Assembly: GCF_036013745.1 (NCBI RefSeq)
Contig: NZ_CP107880.1
Span: 4,340,001-4,404,000 of the forward strand
Origin: Streptomyces sp. NBC_00483
Lineage (GTDB): Bacteria; Actinomycetota; Actinomycetes; Streptomycetales; Streptomycetaceae
DNA: 64,000 nucleotides
Direction of reading: 5' to 3'
The notes under the pieces were generated by a model. That model ran no database searches and was not told the origin of the DNA. It saw only the letters and a list, made by a program, of their open reading frames with translations. Of the stretch, positions 52,883-59,943 are shown piece by piece; position 1 is the stretch's first letter, and every line of letters starts with the position of its first letter. A program made the position numbers and the translations under genes.

Positions 52883-53137
52883 ATGTCGCTACGGTTCGTG
52901 GGCATTGACCCGGACACTGACCAAGACCACTGCCCAACTGTCTGGGCGGACGAAGAAGCGGGCGAACTGGTGCTACAGGGCTGGAAGGCGGGCCCTGAAC
53001 TGCGATCAGCGTGTGAGGCAAACACAACAGCCAACGGGCCGATTCCGGACAGCGAAGAAGTCATCAGGATTCCGGCGCGGATGGTGCCAATGATCAGGGA
53101 AGCGTGCAATGCAGTCGAGCGTTCCGCCGTTCAGTGA
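52883..53137 (+). CDS. Small acidic protein preceding DUF6879
   Basis: An 84-residue protein, MSLRFVGIDPDTDQDHCPTVWADEEAGELVLQGW. I chose the ATG at 52883 after GGAGAGAGG; an earlier in-frame ATG lacks a ribosome site. It overlaps the DUF6879 gene by 29 bp and forms a trio with the XRE regulator, an arrangement repeated many times in Streptomyces chromosomes (whiJ-like loci). Function unknown; it may act as partner of the regulator. Confidence 0.68.
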   Translation: MSLRFVGIDPDTDQDHCPTVWADEEAGELVLQGWKAGPELRSACEANTTANGPIPDSEEVIRIPARMVPMIREACNAVERSAVQ

Positions 53138-53624
53138 GCTACTGGCCAACACCAGAAAATCCGCTGTCCACTTGGAGATGCGTGACGACTACGGCGCCAA
53201 CCCCCGCCTAGAAGCCTGGCAGCGCGGAGAGCGCATCAACTGGGATGACCGTGAGACCTGGTGGCAACCGTTCCATCAGGTCATTGCGGATGCGGTCTCC
53301 CGCGGTGTCGTGATTCGCCGTGCCCGCATCGTCTCTGAGCCTGTCAGCGAGTACATCCGATGGGAGCACTACGCGACACATTCCAACGTCGTTGCTGGCG
53401 AGGATGTGCGCTGGCTCCCTCGCAGTCAGGCCGCCGGAATCCTGGTTCCTGTCAATGACTTCTGGCTGTTCGACGGGAAGCTACTGCGCATCCATCACTT
53501 CGCAGGGGACGGAAGCCACGTGCGCGACGAACTCAGCGAGAACTCAATGGAGTTGGAGCACTGCGCTGCGGCGTTTGAGGATATCTGGCAGCGCGCAGTT
53601 CCCCACGACCAGTTCAGCGTCTAA
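53109..53624 (+). CDS. DUF6879 family protein
   Basis: A 171-residue soluble protein, with FSELLANTRKSAVHLEMRDDYG at the start and WRRAR-like VVIRRARIVSEPVSEYIRWEHYAT in the middle, then DFWLFDGKLLRIHHFAGDG. These segments define the DUF6879 group found beside XRE-DUF5753 regulators. No enzyme motif is known to me. It overlaps the gene before and is 20 bp from the regulator after it. Confidence 0.72.
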   Translation: MQSSVPPFSELLANTRKSAVHLEMRDDYGANPRLEAWQRGERINWDDRETWWQPFHQVIADAVSRGVVIRRARIVSEPVSEYIRWEHYATHSNVVAGEDVRWLPRSQAAGILVPVNDFWLFDGKLLRIHHFAGDGSHVRDELSENSMELEHCAAAFEDIWQRAVPHDQFSV

Positions 53625-53644
53625 CACCAGCGGACATCCAACTC

Positions 53645-54490
53645 ATGCCGTCGCCATCCTCCCGCGCCCAAGAGGCGAGAGTAGCCATCGCCAGCCGGCT
53701 ACGGGACCTGCGACTAGATGCGGGTATCACAGCGCGCGAGTTGGCTGTCCGCTGCGACTGGAGCGAGTCCAAGTCTTCCCGAATCGAGCACGCCAAGACA
53801 CCCCCTAGCGACGCTGACATACGCGCCTGGTGTGCAGCGTGCGGGGTACCGGAGCAAACCGGTGACTTGATCGCTGCCAACAGGCAGGCAGATTCCATGT
53901 ACACCGCGTGGAAACGGCTACAGCGAACCGGTCTTAGGCGACTGCAAGAGTCGGGCGTACCCCTCTACGACCAGACACGACAGTTTCACGTGTACTGCTC
54001 GAATGTCGTTCCCGGATTCTTCCAAACGCCTGGCTACGCAACCGCGCTGCTGTCATCCATCGCCCGGTTCCGCGGTACGCCTGACGATGTGTCAGATGCA
54101 GTCGCGGCGCGCATGGCCCGATCAGGCGTCATCAGAGAAGGTGACCACCGGTTCGCCGTGCTGGTGGAAGAGTCTGTATTGCGGTACCGGATCGGAAGCC
54201 CAGAAGTCATGGCCGCTCAGCTAGGCCACTTGCTGTCAGTCATGGCGCTCCCTTCGGTCTCCCTGGGGGTCATCCCGTTCGCAGCACCCCGTGAGGCGTG
54301 GCCGCTGGAAACGTTCACTGTCTTTGACCGTCAACGGGTGCACGTCGAAACGCTGGCAGCCTCCATCAAGGAGACTCAGCCCAGTGAAGTTGCCCTATAT
54401 CTCCGGGCGTTCGGCAACATGAAGAGGGTTGCCGTCTATGGAGCGGATGCACGGTCCTTGATCACGTCTGCCATTGACGCACTGACCTAG
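53645..54490 (+). CDS. XRE-family regulator with DUF5753 domain (WhiJ-like)
   Basis: A 281-residue regulator with an N-terminal XRE helix-turn-helix (RLRDLRLDAGITARELAVRCDWSESKSSRIEHAK, about residues 18-51) and the C-terminal DUF5753 domain (VPGFFQTPGYATALL, then VPFAAPREAWPLETFTVFD). This is the domain pattern of WhiJ and related developmental regulators. In an element it may control the element genes or interact with host development. The start has no clear ribosome site. Confidence 0.85.
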   Translation: MPSPSSRAQEARVAIASRLRDLRLDAGITARELAVRCDWSESKSSRIEHAKTPPSDADIRAWCAACGVPEQTGDLIAANRQADSMYTAWKRLQRTGLRRLQESGVPLYDQTRQFHVYCSNVVPGFFQTPGYATALLSSIARFRGTPDDVSDAVAARMARSGVIREGDHRFAVLVEESVLRYRIGSPEVMAAQLGHLLSVMALPSVSLGVIPFAAPREAWPLETFTVFDRQRVHVETLAASIKETQPSEVALYLRAFGNMKRVAVYGADARSLITSAIDALT

Positions 54491-54606
54491 CTGACCAACC
54501 GTCTACGTCGGGAGGACTGGCCGCGCATCGTCCACCGTGGTCACTGGCGCGCTACTCTCTGAAGTACCTGATGGCTTCAGGTGATCCACAAGGTTGGAGT
54601 CCGTAG

Positions 54607-55272
54607 ATGGACGAAAAAACCCTCGCCCTCATCGCCATCGTTGTCTCAGTCCTCACCGCCGTGGGCACGCTCATCTATACGCATCAACAGATGAAGGCGG
54701 CCAAGAAGGCTAATGCGCTGGCCGAGCAAGCCCAGCGAGAACAGGTACTGCCCTATGTGATCGCGGATATCCGAGAACGAGTACCAGGGTCGCAACTTCT
54801 CTGCTTTTTCATCGAGAACAGCGGACCGACAGTGGCTCGTGATGTTCAGCTATCTGTTGAACCTCCCCTACGTTCCGCTCTAGGGGAAGAAACGGCAGCC
54901 AAGCTGAACGAAGCCGTAACGCGTAAGATTTCTGTACTCCCCCCAGGTCGTAGCCTTATGTACCTGATGGACGTTGGAAATAGGCTGTTCAAATCAGACC
55001 TACCTCGCCAATACACGGTAGTAGTGAACGCTTCAGGGCCATTCGGCGCCGTCGAGACATTGACCTACACAATTGACCTTGAGGTATTGAAGGCTTCACT
55101 CCTGAACAGAGAGTCACTGGAGTGGAGCACGCACGTAATAGCTGAAGAGTCGAAGAAGGCCACGAAGGCTCAGAAGGAACAAGCAGAAATCTTGGAGAAA
55201 CTGTTCCGCACAGCTTCAGAAAGAATCGCATCGAACTCATCCGATGATGGCACGCCAGAGATTGAGCCGTAA
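54607..55272 (+). CDS. Membrane-anchored protein of unknown function (cargo candidate)
   Basis: A 221-residue protein with one N-terminal membrane helix (LALIAIVVSVLTAVGTLIYT), a short coiled segment, a beta-rich middle (VLPYVIADIRERVPGSQLLCFFIENSGPTVARDVQLSV) that looks like an immunoglobulin-like fold, and a C-terminal coiled coil with repeated Lys/Glu. It has lower GC than the flanking genes. No known family recognised. Being monocistronic between the regulator and the structural block, it is a candidate accessory or exclusion gene. Confidence 0.65.
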   Translation: MDEKTLALIAIVVSVLTAVGTLIYTHQQMKAAKKANALAEQAQREQVLPYVIADIRERVPGSQLLCFFIENSGPTVARDVQLSVEPPLRSALGEETAAKLNEAVTRKISVLPPGRSLMYLMDVGNRLFKSDLPRQYTVVVNASGPFGAVETLTYTIDLEVLKASLLNRESLEWSTHVIAEESKKATKAQKEQAEILEKLFRTASERIASNSSDDGTPEIEP

Positions 55273-55309
55273 GCGTCAAATCAAAAAGCCTGTCATCCTG
55301 CGGGGCCTG

Positions 55310-55522
55310 CTACTCGGTTTCAGCCCAGTCTGTCACACGCCGGTCATGCTCGGGTACTTGAAAAGACTCGTCACCGGAATGCTTGGCGAACTGTCGCCTG
55401 GAACACGCAGAAAGGAACGCCTTACGGTCGTCGTACGGGATTTCCCAGAGCGGCCGGCATAGTTCTTCATCGCTGAGGAGCATGAAGGCAGCAACACCGG
55501 CAACGTGGTTAGTGGTCATCAT
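55310..55522 (-). CDS. Possible small protein after the capsid block
   Basis: A 70-residue frame, MMTTNHVAGVAAFMLLSDEELCRPLWEIPYDDR, with GAGAG ten bases before the ATG. It lies between the terminator at 55544-55568 and the convergent cargo gene. Coding potential is moderate and no family is recognised, so it may not be real. Confidence 0.4.
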   Translation of the reverse strand: MMTTNHVAGVAAFMLLSDEELCRPLWEIPYDDRKAFLSACSRRQFAKHSGDESFQVPEHDRRVTDWAETE

Positions 55523-55543
55523 TCACTCTCAAGACATAAGAAA

Positions 55544-55568
55544 GCCCCGGCCAGCAAGTGACCGGGGC
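55544..55568 (-). terminator. Terminator of the structural block
   Basis: GCCCCGGCCA and TGACCGGGGC form a 10-bp stem with one mismatch and a 5-nt loop, 112 bp after the HNH gene stop in its direction of transcription. Confidence 0.65.
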
Positions 55569-55679
55569 ATAGAACGGGCCGAACCTGTCCGCGCAAAGCT
55601 TTCAAGCTGCGGCGCTAGTTTTTTCCCTCCCTGCCGCGCTTCTGTGGGGCGGGGAGGGGGTCACCCCCCAGGGGGTGGG

Positions 55680-56123
55680 TCAGAACGGAGGCTCATCCGT
55701 CCGCGCGTCATGCTCCGCTGTCCAGCGCTGCCATTCACGTTGAGCCTGTGACTGCCTCTGCCGCTCAGCCACGACACCACCAGCCTGGTTACGGCCTGTC
55801 TCACGGTTATGGCAGCGGACGCAGAGTGCTCTTAGGTGTTCATGCGCGTTCGGATCAGCAACACCACGCTTGACCAGTTCCTTGCGACTCAATGGCCAAT
55901 GGTCAGCGACACGCGCGGACTGGCGACACAGAACACACCACGCATTCTGATACAGGAATGACTCACGCTTCCGCGGCCATTCCTTTCCGTATGCGCTGGT
56001 CCCCTTCTCGGCACGTCGTGCAGTCAGCATGTGTATGTGATCAGCGCATGCGCGCTCTCTCCCGGCGACCAGGTTCGGACAGTTGGGTGTGGCCGTACAT
56101 CTGCGGCGGGGCAGGTAGGGCAT
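55680..56123 (-). CDS. HNH endonuclease, phage type
   Basis: A 147-residue HNH nuclease. Two N-terminal Cys (RRCTATPNCPN) are followed by CVLCRQSARVADHWPLSRKELVKRG (first His of the DHxxP loop) and HEHLRALCVRCHNRETGR (final zinc and HNH residues). Phage HNH proteins of this type often work with the large terminase in cleaving packaged DNA. Here it lies just downstream of the capsid gene, and no terminase is found. Confidence 0.85.
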   Translation of the reverse strand: MPYLPRRRCTATPNCPNLVAGRERACADHIHMLTARRAEKGTSAYGKEWPRKRESFLYQNAWCVLCRQSARVADHWPLSRKELVKRGVADPNAHEHLRALCVRCHNRETGRNQAGGVVAERQRQSQAQREWQRWTAEHDARTDEPPF

Positions 56124-56183
56124 GGGGCTCCTTCGGGCGATAGGGGTACGCCGGCTGGCAGGGAGCCCCTAGATACACCAATG

Positions 56184-56231
56184 GCCGGGTAGCTCCCCCT
56201 CGAAGTCCGGCAAACAAGGGAACTACCCGGC
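56184..56231 (-). terminator. Strong stem-loop after the capsid gene
   Basis: GCCGGGTAGCTCCC and GGGAACTACCCGGC pair over 14 bp with one mismatch and a 20-nt loop, starting 13 bp after the capsid stop codon. Confidence 0.75.
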
Positions 56232-56244
56232 TAGGCGCTAGCGA

Positions 56245-57081
56245 TTAGCCAGCGGCATTGGTGATGCGGACATGGGCCGCAGCAACCGGCATACCGAAAG
56301 CGACTCGCATAGTGCCTCGCACAGCAACACGGTCAGACGAGAAATATGCCGAGCGGTCAACGTCAAGGCGTGTGTCCTCACGGGTCACCACCAGGAAGTC
56401 ATCCTTGCTGATGCCGTAAACGGTGTCCGCCGGAACGTACGGGCTGACAATGATCGGCCGGCCAAGGATGGTTCGCCGACCATCAGCGGTCAGGTCCGGG
56501 TTTAGAAGCGCCTTGTTGGAACCGGTCGCATCCTTGAGCTTCGCAATCTCAAGGGCCGTGGCAGCGCCGGTAACCCAAGACGTGATCCGTCCCCCGGCAG
56601 CCTCAGACTTCGAAATGGCCTCTTCGAACGGGTCAAGGTTGGCGTAAGTGACCGGGGCCGCAACCGTAGAAATGCCCGCCAGCGAAGCGAAGCCGGATGG
56701 ATTAGGGGAGGCCAGCGCGTTGAACAGCGCGTTATCAACGTGGTTGGCAATCATCCGCGCGATGCTCCGGCCAATCTGGTCGGTCGCAGAAGGGTTGGAG
56801 TCATCGGCAAGTTCACGGCTGATGATCGTGAGGCCAGCGAACTTAGCCGGAGTGACCACCAGCTCATCAAGGTCAGCGTCGGAAGGAGCGATCTCCGCAC
56901 CCTCAGCAACAGCGCCACCGGTCACATCAGCCGCGAGAATCGGGATTCGATAGTCGTGCGACTTCGTGAGAATCTTTGTGCCGGTCAGGTAGGCCACAGA
57001 AAGAGCCTCAACGGGCTTCGTGACAATCTCCCCGTACTCCGGGGGTAGAACAGCACCGTTGGCAGGCGTAAGCATGGTCAT
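56245..57081 (-). CDS. HK97-type major capsid protein
   Basis: A 278-residue capsid protein. It begins MTMLTPANGAVLPPEYG. The E-loop and P-domain region reads KSHDYRIPILAADVTGGAVAEGAEIAPSDADLDELVVTPAKFAGLTIISRELADDS, a very typical phage_capsid pattern, and it continues RMIANHVDNALFN and LGRPIIVSPYVP, then VRGTMRVAFGMPVAAAHVRI at the end. There is no delta or protease domain at the N-terminus, which agrees with a separate scaffold. AAAGGA before the ATG at 57081 fixes the start. It is the third main gene of a leftward structural block. Confidence 0.9.
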   Translation of the reverse strand: MTMLTPANGAVLPPEYGEIVTKPVEALSVAYLTGTKILTKSHDYRIPILAADVTGGAVAEGAEIAPSDADLDELVVTPAKFAGLTIISRELADDSNPSATDQIGRSIARMIANHVDNALFNALASPNPSGFASLAGISTVAAPVTYANLDPFEEAISKSEAAGGRITSWVTGAATALEIAKLKDATGSNKALLNPDLTADGRRTILGRPIIVSPYVPADTVYGISKDDFLVVTREDTRLDVDRSAYFSSDRVAVRGTMRVAFGMPVAAAHVRITNAAG

Positions 57082-57302
57082 GCTTGAATTCCTTTGCGTT
57101 TGGGCATGGGCGCGGCGAATGGCCAGCGCAATGAATGGGGCCCGCTGCACCTGGCAGCACGGGAAAGCGGGCGCCTGGCCCAAACGTGAGAAAACCGCCG
57201 CCCACCTGGGGCACTAGCGGTTCCTCAGAAGGCATCTACGGGAATTGGTAGATGCCTATTCAGTTGTGTGAGGGGGTGGGGGAGTTGGCGCCCCCACCCT
57301 CC

Positions 57303-57761
57303 CTACCGGCCCTTGAACTGAAGCGCGTCTTGCATCCTCAAAGGGCCGGCCGCTACTTCGCGTCGACCGCCGCCAACATCACCCCAGGGAGCGGAGCCAT
57401 TGCGGAGACCAGGGCGCTTATCTAGGAGCGCTGCTACTGCGGCATCAACCGCATCCGGCATGACGTTCCCTTCCGGGTCGGTCAGGTCATCGATGTTGGC
57501 TCCGCCAATTTCGAATAGATCAGCGCCAACGGCGAGTTTGCTTGCTGCGTGTGCCTCAATTTCCTTGCGGAGTAGGGCATTTACGCGGGCTTCGTAAGCA
57601 TCTAGCTTCGTCTCAGCCTCGCGCAGCTTCGTTCGGTACTTGGCCGCTTCTCGGTTGCCTGAAGCCCCTTCACCTGACGCGCTGCCAGTTGGGTCAGCCG
57701 GCGGAGGAGCATCGGGATTCTGTTCGGGATTAGCCTCGGCGGGAGTTGGAGCCTCAGCCAT
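57303..57761 (-). CDS. Scaffold-like protein
   Basis: A 152-residue acidic protein. It has a Pro/Ala/Glu-rich disordered start, a central coiled coil (REAAKYRTKLREAETKLDAYEARVNALLRKEIEAHAASKL, about residues 38-77) and a short C-terminal tail. This layout and its position directly before the capsid gene are those of phage scaffolding proteins. Its ATG overlaps the stop of the upstream gene by 8 bp. Confidence 0.75.
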   Translation of the reverse strand: MAEAPTPAEANPEQNPDAPPPADPTGSASGEGASGNREAAKYRTKLREAETKLDAYEARVNALLRKEIEAHAASKLAVGADLFEIGGANIDDLTDPEGNVMPDAVDAAVAALLDKRPGLRNGSAPWGDVGGGRREVAAGPLRMQDALQFKGR

Positions 57762-58011
57762 TGGCCTGCACCCCTTCGTCGTAGACGTGCGTCAGGAGGT
57801 GGGTCGCTGGCGCGTGCCGGACGTATGCGACGACGTCCACAGCAGTCACGGTGTCGCCGTAGAAGTCGCGCATTTCCGCTTCGTTGAGAAAGAGCGCCTG
57901 AGACAGCGCAGAAACAGGAAGGCGAGTATCCGGCGCGCTGCGGGCTATCGCTGTAACGATCTGACAGGCGGCAAACTGACTGTCTGCCACCTCAGCAAGA
58001 AGAGACTTCAA
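57754..58011 (-). CDS. Small protein of the capsid block, unknown
   Basis: An 85-residue protein (MKSLLAEVADSQFAACQIVTAIARSAPDTRLP) from a TTG start with AAAAGGA eight bases before it. Predicted mostly helical. It overlaps the scaffold gene by 8 bp, so it is translated with it. No family recognised; position suggests a role in head assembly or regulation. Confidence 0.6.
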   Translation of the reverse strand: MKSLLAEVADSQFAACQIVTAIARSAPDTRLPVSALSQALFLNEAEMRDFYGDTVTAVDVVAYVRHAPATHLLTHVYDEGVQANG

Positions 58012-58267
58012 GGTATGTGTCCTTTTCGATATTCCTCCCGCCGCTCAACTGGCCCAGGACACGGAACCCAGGAGCGGCGAGGGAAGAATGTGAGCCCACC
58101 CCTGGAAGGCATCGCGCCTGTGCGACCGCAGGGGTGGGAACATGCGGGTGACTAATCCCGCGTTGGAGTACGGGCCATGCCTAGCCCTAACCGCCGATGC
58201 CTGTCAGCGGAACTTGTGACCACCTACGGATTTCCGTAAGTGGTGAGGCTGTTCTGGGACCCATCCA
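58012..58267. other. Non-coding gap with a 10-bp stem-loop
   Basis: Between the microprotein gene and the 85-residue gene I see one stem-loop, CCCACCCCTG and its complement at 58095-58104 and 58129-58138 (24-nt loop), without a T-tract. It could be a terminator, an RNA processing site or part of the promoter region for the capsid genes. Confidence 0.45.
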
Positions 58268-58354
58268 TCAAATGACCCCCGCCGCCCGGTAAACCAGTGA
58301 GACCAGGAATGCCAAGTTGAATAGCTCCGCGGCGAAGTAGAGACGCGTCATCAT
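58268..58354 (-). CDS. 28-residue membrane microprotein
   Basis: The ATG overlaps the stop codon of the HNH gene (ATGA), so it is probably translated by re-initiation. The peptide starts MMTRLYFAAELF and continues with a strongly hydrophobic stretch (NLAFLVSLVY) to the end, one membrane helix. It is too short for most gene finders. It could be a small holin-like or exclusion peptide, or a chance frame; the exact overlap favours a gene. Confidence 0.5.
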   Translation of the reverse strand: MMTRLYFAAELFNLAFLVSLVYRAAGVI

Positions 58355-58830
58355 CGGCTGTCAGCCCGCTTGGCGTACGCACTGACTAGCCGGCTGTGCG
58401 TTGCGCGCTCGACTTCTAGTGACACCTTGCCGTAGCGGCGCCCTAGCGTTTCCCGCGCGGCCAGGTACCTATGGGCAGCGAGCGCACTGGCTTCACGGGC
58501 CGTGGCTTCCGTGTAGCGCTGTTCGTGGTCCACAGCGAGATACGCGGCCTTAATGAGGGGTGCGCACTCAGCTTCCAGCCCCTCTATGCCGACACGGCGG
58601 TAAGCCTGGTCGTACTTCCTGTGACAACTACGGCACATGGCCACGTAGTTGGAAGTGTTCTCGGACCAGACTCGCTTGCCTGCGTGCTGCTCGTTAGGGT
58701 CCGTGCCCCAGCGGTAGGCCCAATCGGACGCCGTGCGCAGACACCAGGCACAGTTGTGGTACTTGGCCGGGAGTCGCAGCCTGTCTAGCGTCCGGTGGAT
58801 GCGGTGGTACGCGGATTCGACAGAAGTCAT
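58351..58830 (-). CDS. HNH endonuclease, phage type
   Basis: A 159-residue HNH nuclease. CAWCLRTASDWAYRWG is the first zinc pair, and NYVAMCRSCHRKYDQAYRR holds the second pair and the Asn and His positions. The C-terminal half is a long helical region. This is the first gene of the leftward structural block. I chose ATG 58830 (MTSVESAYHR); an in-frame ATG at 58902 lies inside a large hairpin. In phages this nuclease type often lies near the cohesive end site. Confidence 0.8.
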   Translation of the reverse strand: MTSVESAYHRIHRTLDRLRLPAKYHNCAWCLRTASDWAYRWGTDPNEQHAGKRVWSENTSNYVAMCRSCHRKYDQAYRRVGIEGLEAECAPLIKAAYLAVDHEQRYTEATAREASALAAHRYLAARETLGRRYGKVSLEVERATHSRLVSAYAKRADSR

Positions 58831-59408
58831 GTCGGGAAGTCTTTCGCTGGGGGTGCAGGAATGACTAAAGGCCCGACCCAGGGACTCAGCATGACTAGGC
58901 ACCCCTGCCAGTCATGCGAGTCAACCCGGATCGGGCCTCTAGAGAGTGCGGATTAATGCCCCCGCACGGGCGTTCATGGGCGGGCCTCATCAGGGGTGCG
59001 GTCCGCTGGGCAGGCTACCTATTGGTGCCTACAAAGGTATCTAGTGAGTCGATTGCCTTCTGAGGCTTAAAACGCGAGATTCTGGCCGGGTCGCTGAATT
59101 CCGTTACGCGCTCGTTATCGTTGGCGTAGGTGAACAGCGGAAGATTCGCGCGTACACCCCACCTGACCTGCAAGAGTGCAGGAATGTAGATTTGAGGTTC
59201 GTTTCGGTAATCGACTAGAGAACTCTATGCTTTATCTGAAGTGGGGGTCGAAAATACACAACTGCACTGGGGTTGTGTTTACGCAGGTCAGAGCAGGTGT
59301 AGCCGACGGGCTGTCAGGTACGGGTGTGTAGTTTCGCTCCGTCCGCTGACTGGCTCCACCTGGCGCAGCGTCAAGAACGGCCGTAGGGGCCTCTGCGGGC
59401 ACAGAAAG
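58831..59408. other. Long non-coding region of the element with a nested hairpin
   Basis: No convincing gene lies here. The main structure is a nested set of inverted repeats at 58869-58938: AGGCCCGA/TCGGGCCT outermost, then GACTC/GAGTC, then CATGACT-A-GGC/GCC-AGTCATG around a 6-nt loop. Smaller stems are CCTGCA/TGCAGG near 59168-59183 and ACACAAC/GTTGTGT at 59256-59278. The promoter of the structural block should be here. Confidence 0.6.
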
Positions 59409-59439
59409 GCCCCGCCTGGCCAAGGGGGTCAGGCGGGGC
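59409..59439 (-). terminator. Terminator after the 124-residue gene
   Basis: GCCCCGCCTG and its complement form a 10-bp stem with an 11-nt loop, 40 bp after the stop codon. Confidence 0.68.
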
Positions 59440-59479
59440 TGTGGGGCGCCCAGGTGGGCACTGAGGGGGTTTCCGTGGG

Positions 59480-59854
59480 CTAGCCGGCCAAAGCCTCCGG
59501 GTGGCCTTGCAGCGCGGCCATGATGGCTTCCAGTCGCTCCGTACGCTGCCGCAGAAGGGCCGATGGCCCCTCGGCTACCTGTCGGGCGTACAGGCCGTTG
59601 AGCGTCCGTTCCAGGCGCTTGAACTCGCACTCCCGGTAGAACGCTGCTTCTTGCTCTTCCAGTTGCTGCGTGATCCGTTCACGGGTGGACGCTCTGTCTT
59701 CCGTGCTCTGTGTCGTGTTGGGCCACTCGTCGCGAAACGCGTTCATGTGGCTGCCCTGGTGGTCAGCGGGTAGTGCGCACGCGAGGCTGTTCCGGCCAAT
59801 CGGGGGGCGTTGCTGGTATCCCGGTCGACGTGCAGAGCATGACTGCTGTGACAT
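59480..59854 (-). CDS. Hypothetical element protein downstream of the integrase
   Basis: A 124-residue protein with an N-terminal Cys/Arg-rich stretch (MSQQSCSARRPGYQQRPP, CALPADHQGSHMNAF) and a C-terminal coiled coil (ERITQQLEEQEAAFYRECEFKRLERTLNGLY). The ATG at 59854 has AGAGAGG before it; the upstream in-frame ATG was rejected. Being next to the integrase, it could be its recombination directionality factor, but no motif shows this. Confidence 0.6.
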   Translation of the reverse strand: MSQQSCSARRPGYQQRPPIGRNSLACALPADHQGSHMNAFRDEWPNTTQSTEDRASTRERITQQLEEQEAAFYRECEFKRLERTLNGLYARQVAEGPSALLRQRTERLEAIMAALQGHPEALAG

Positions 59855-59881
59855 CCTGGTGTTCCTCTCTCCGATGAGGGG

Positions 59882-59924
59882 GCACCGGTCCGGTACTTCC
59901 GCCAAGTCGTGGCCGGACCGGTGC
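59882..59924 (-). terminator. 12-bp inverted repeat after the integrase
   Basis: GCACCGGTCCGG and its exact complement with a 19-nt loop, 20 bp after the integrase stop. It could end the integrase transcript. Confidence 0.68.
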
Positions 59925-59943
59925 AGTTCTGATTCCCGCCTGA

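Noticed and set aside
55614..55662. GC-rich hairpin followed by a T-run near the HNH gene
   Set aside because: The T-run lies on the wrong side of the stem for either transcript, so it is not a proper intrinsic terminator.
59241..59483. An 80-residue plus-strand frame in the element's non-coding region
   Set aside because: No ribosome site, rich in Trp/Cys/Gly, and it overlaps the terminator of the opposite gene.
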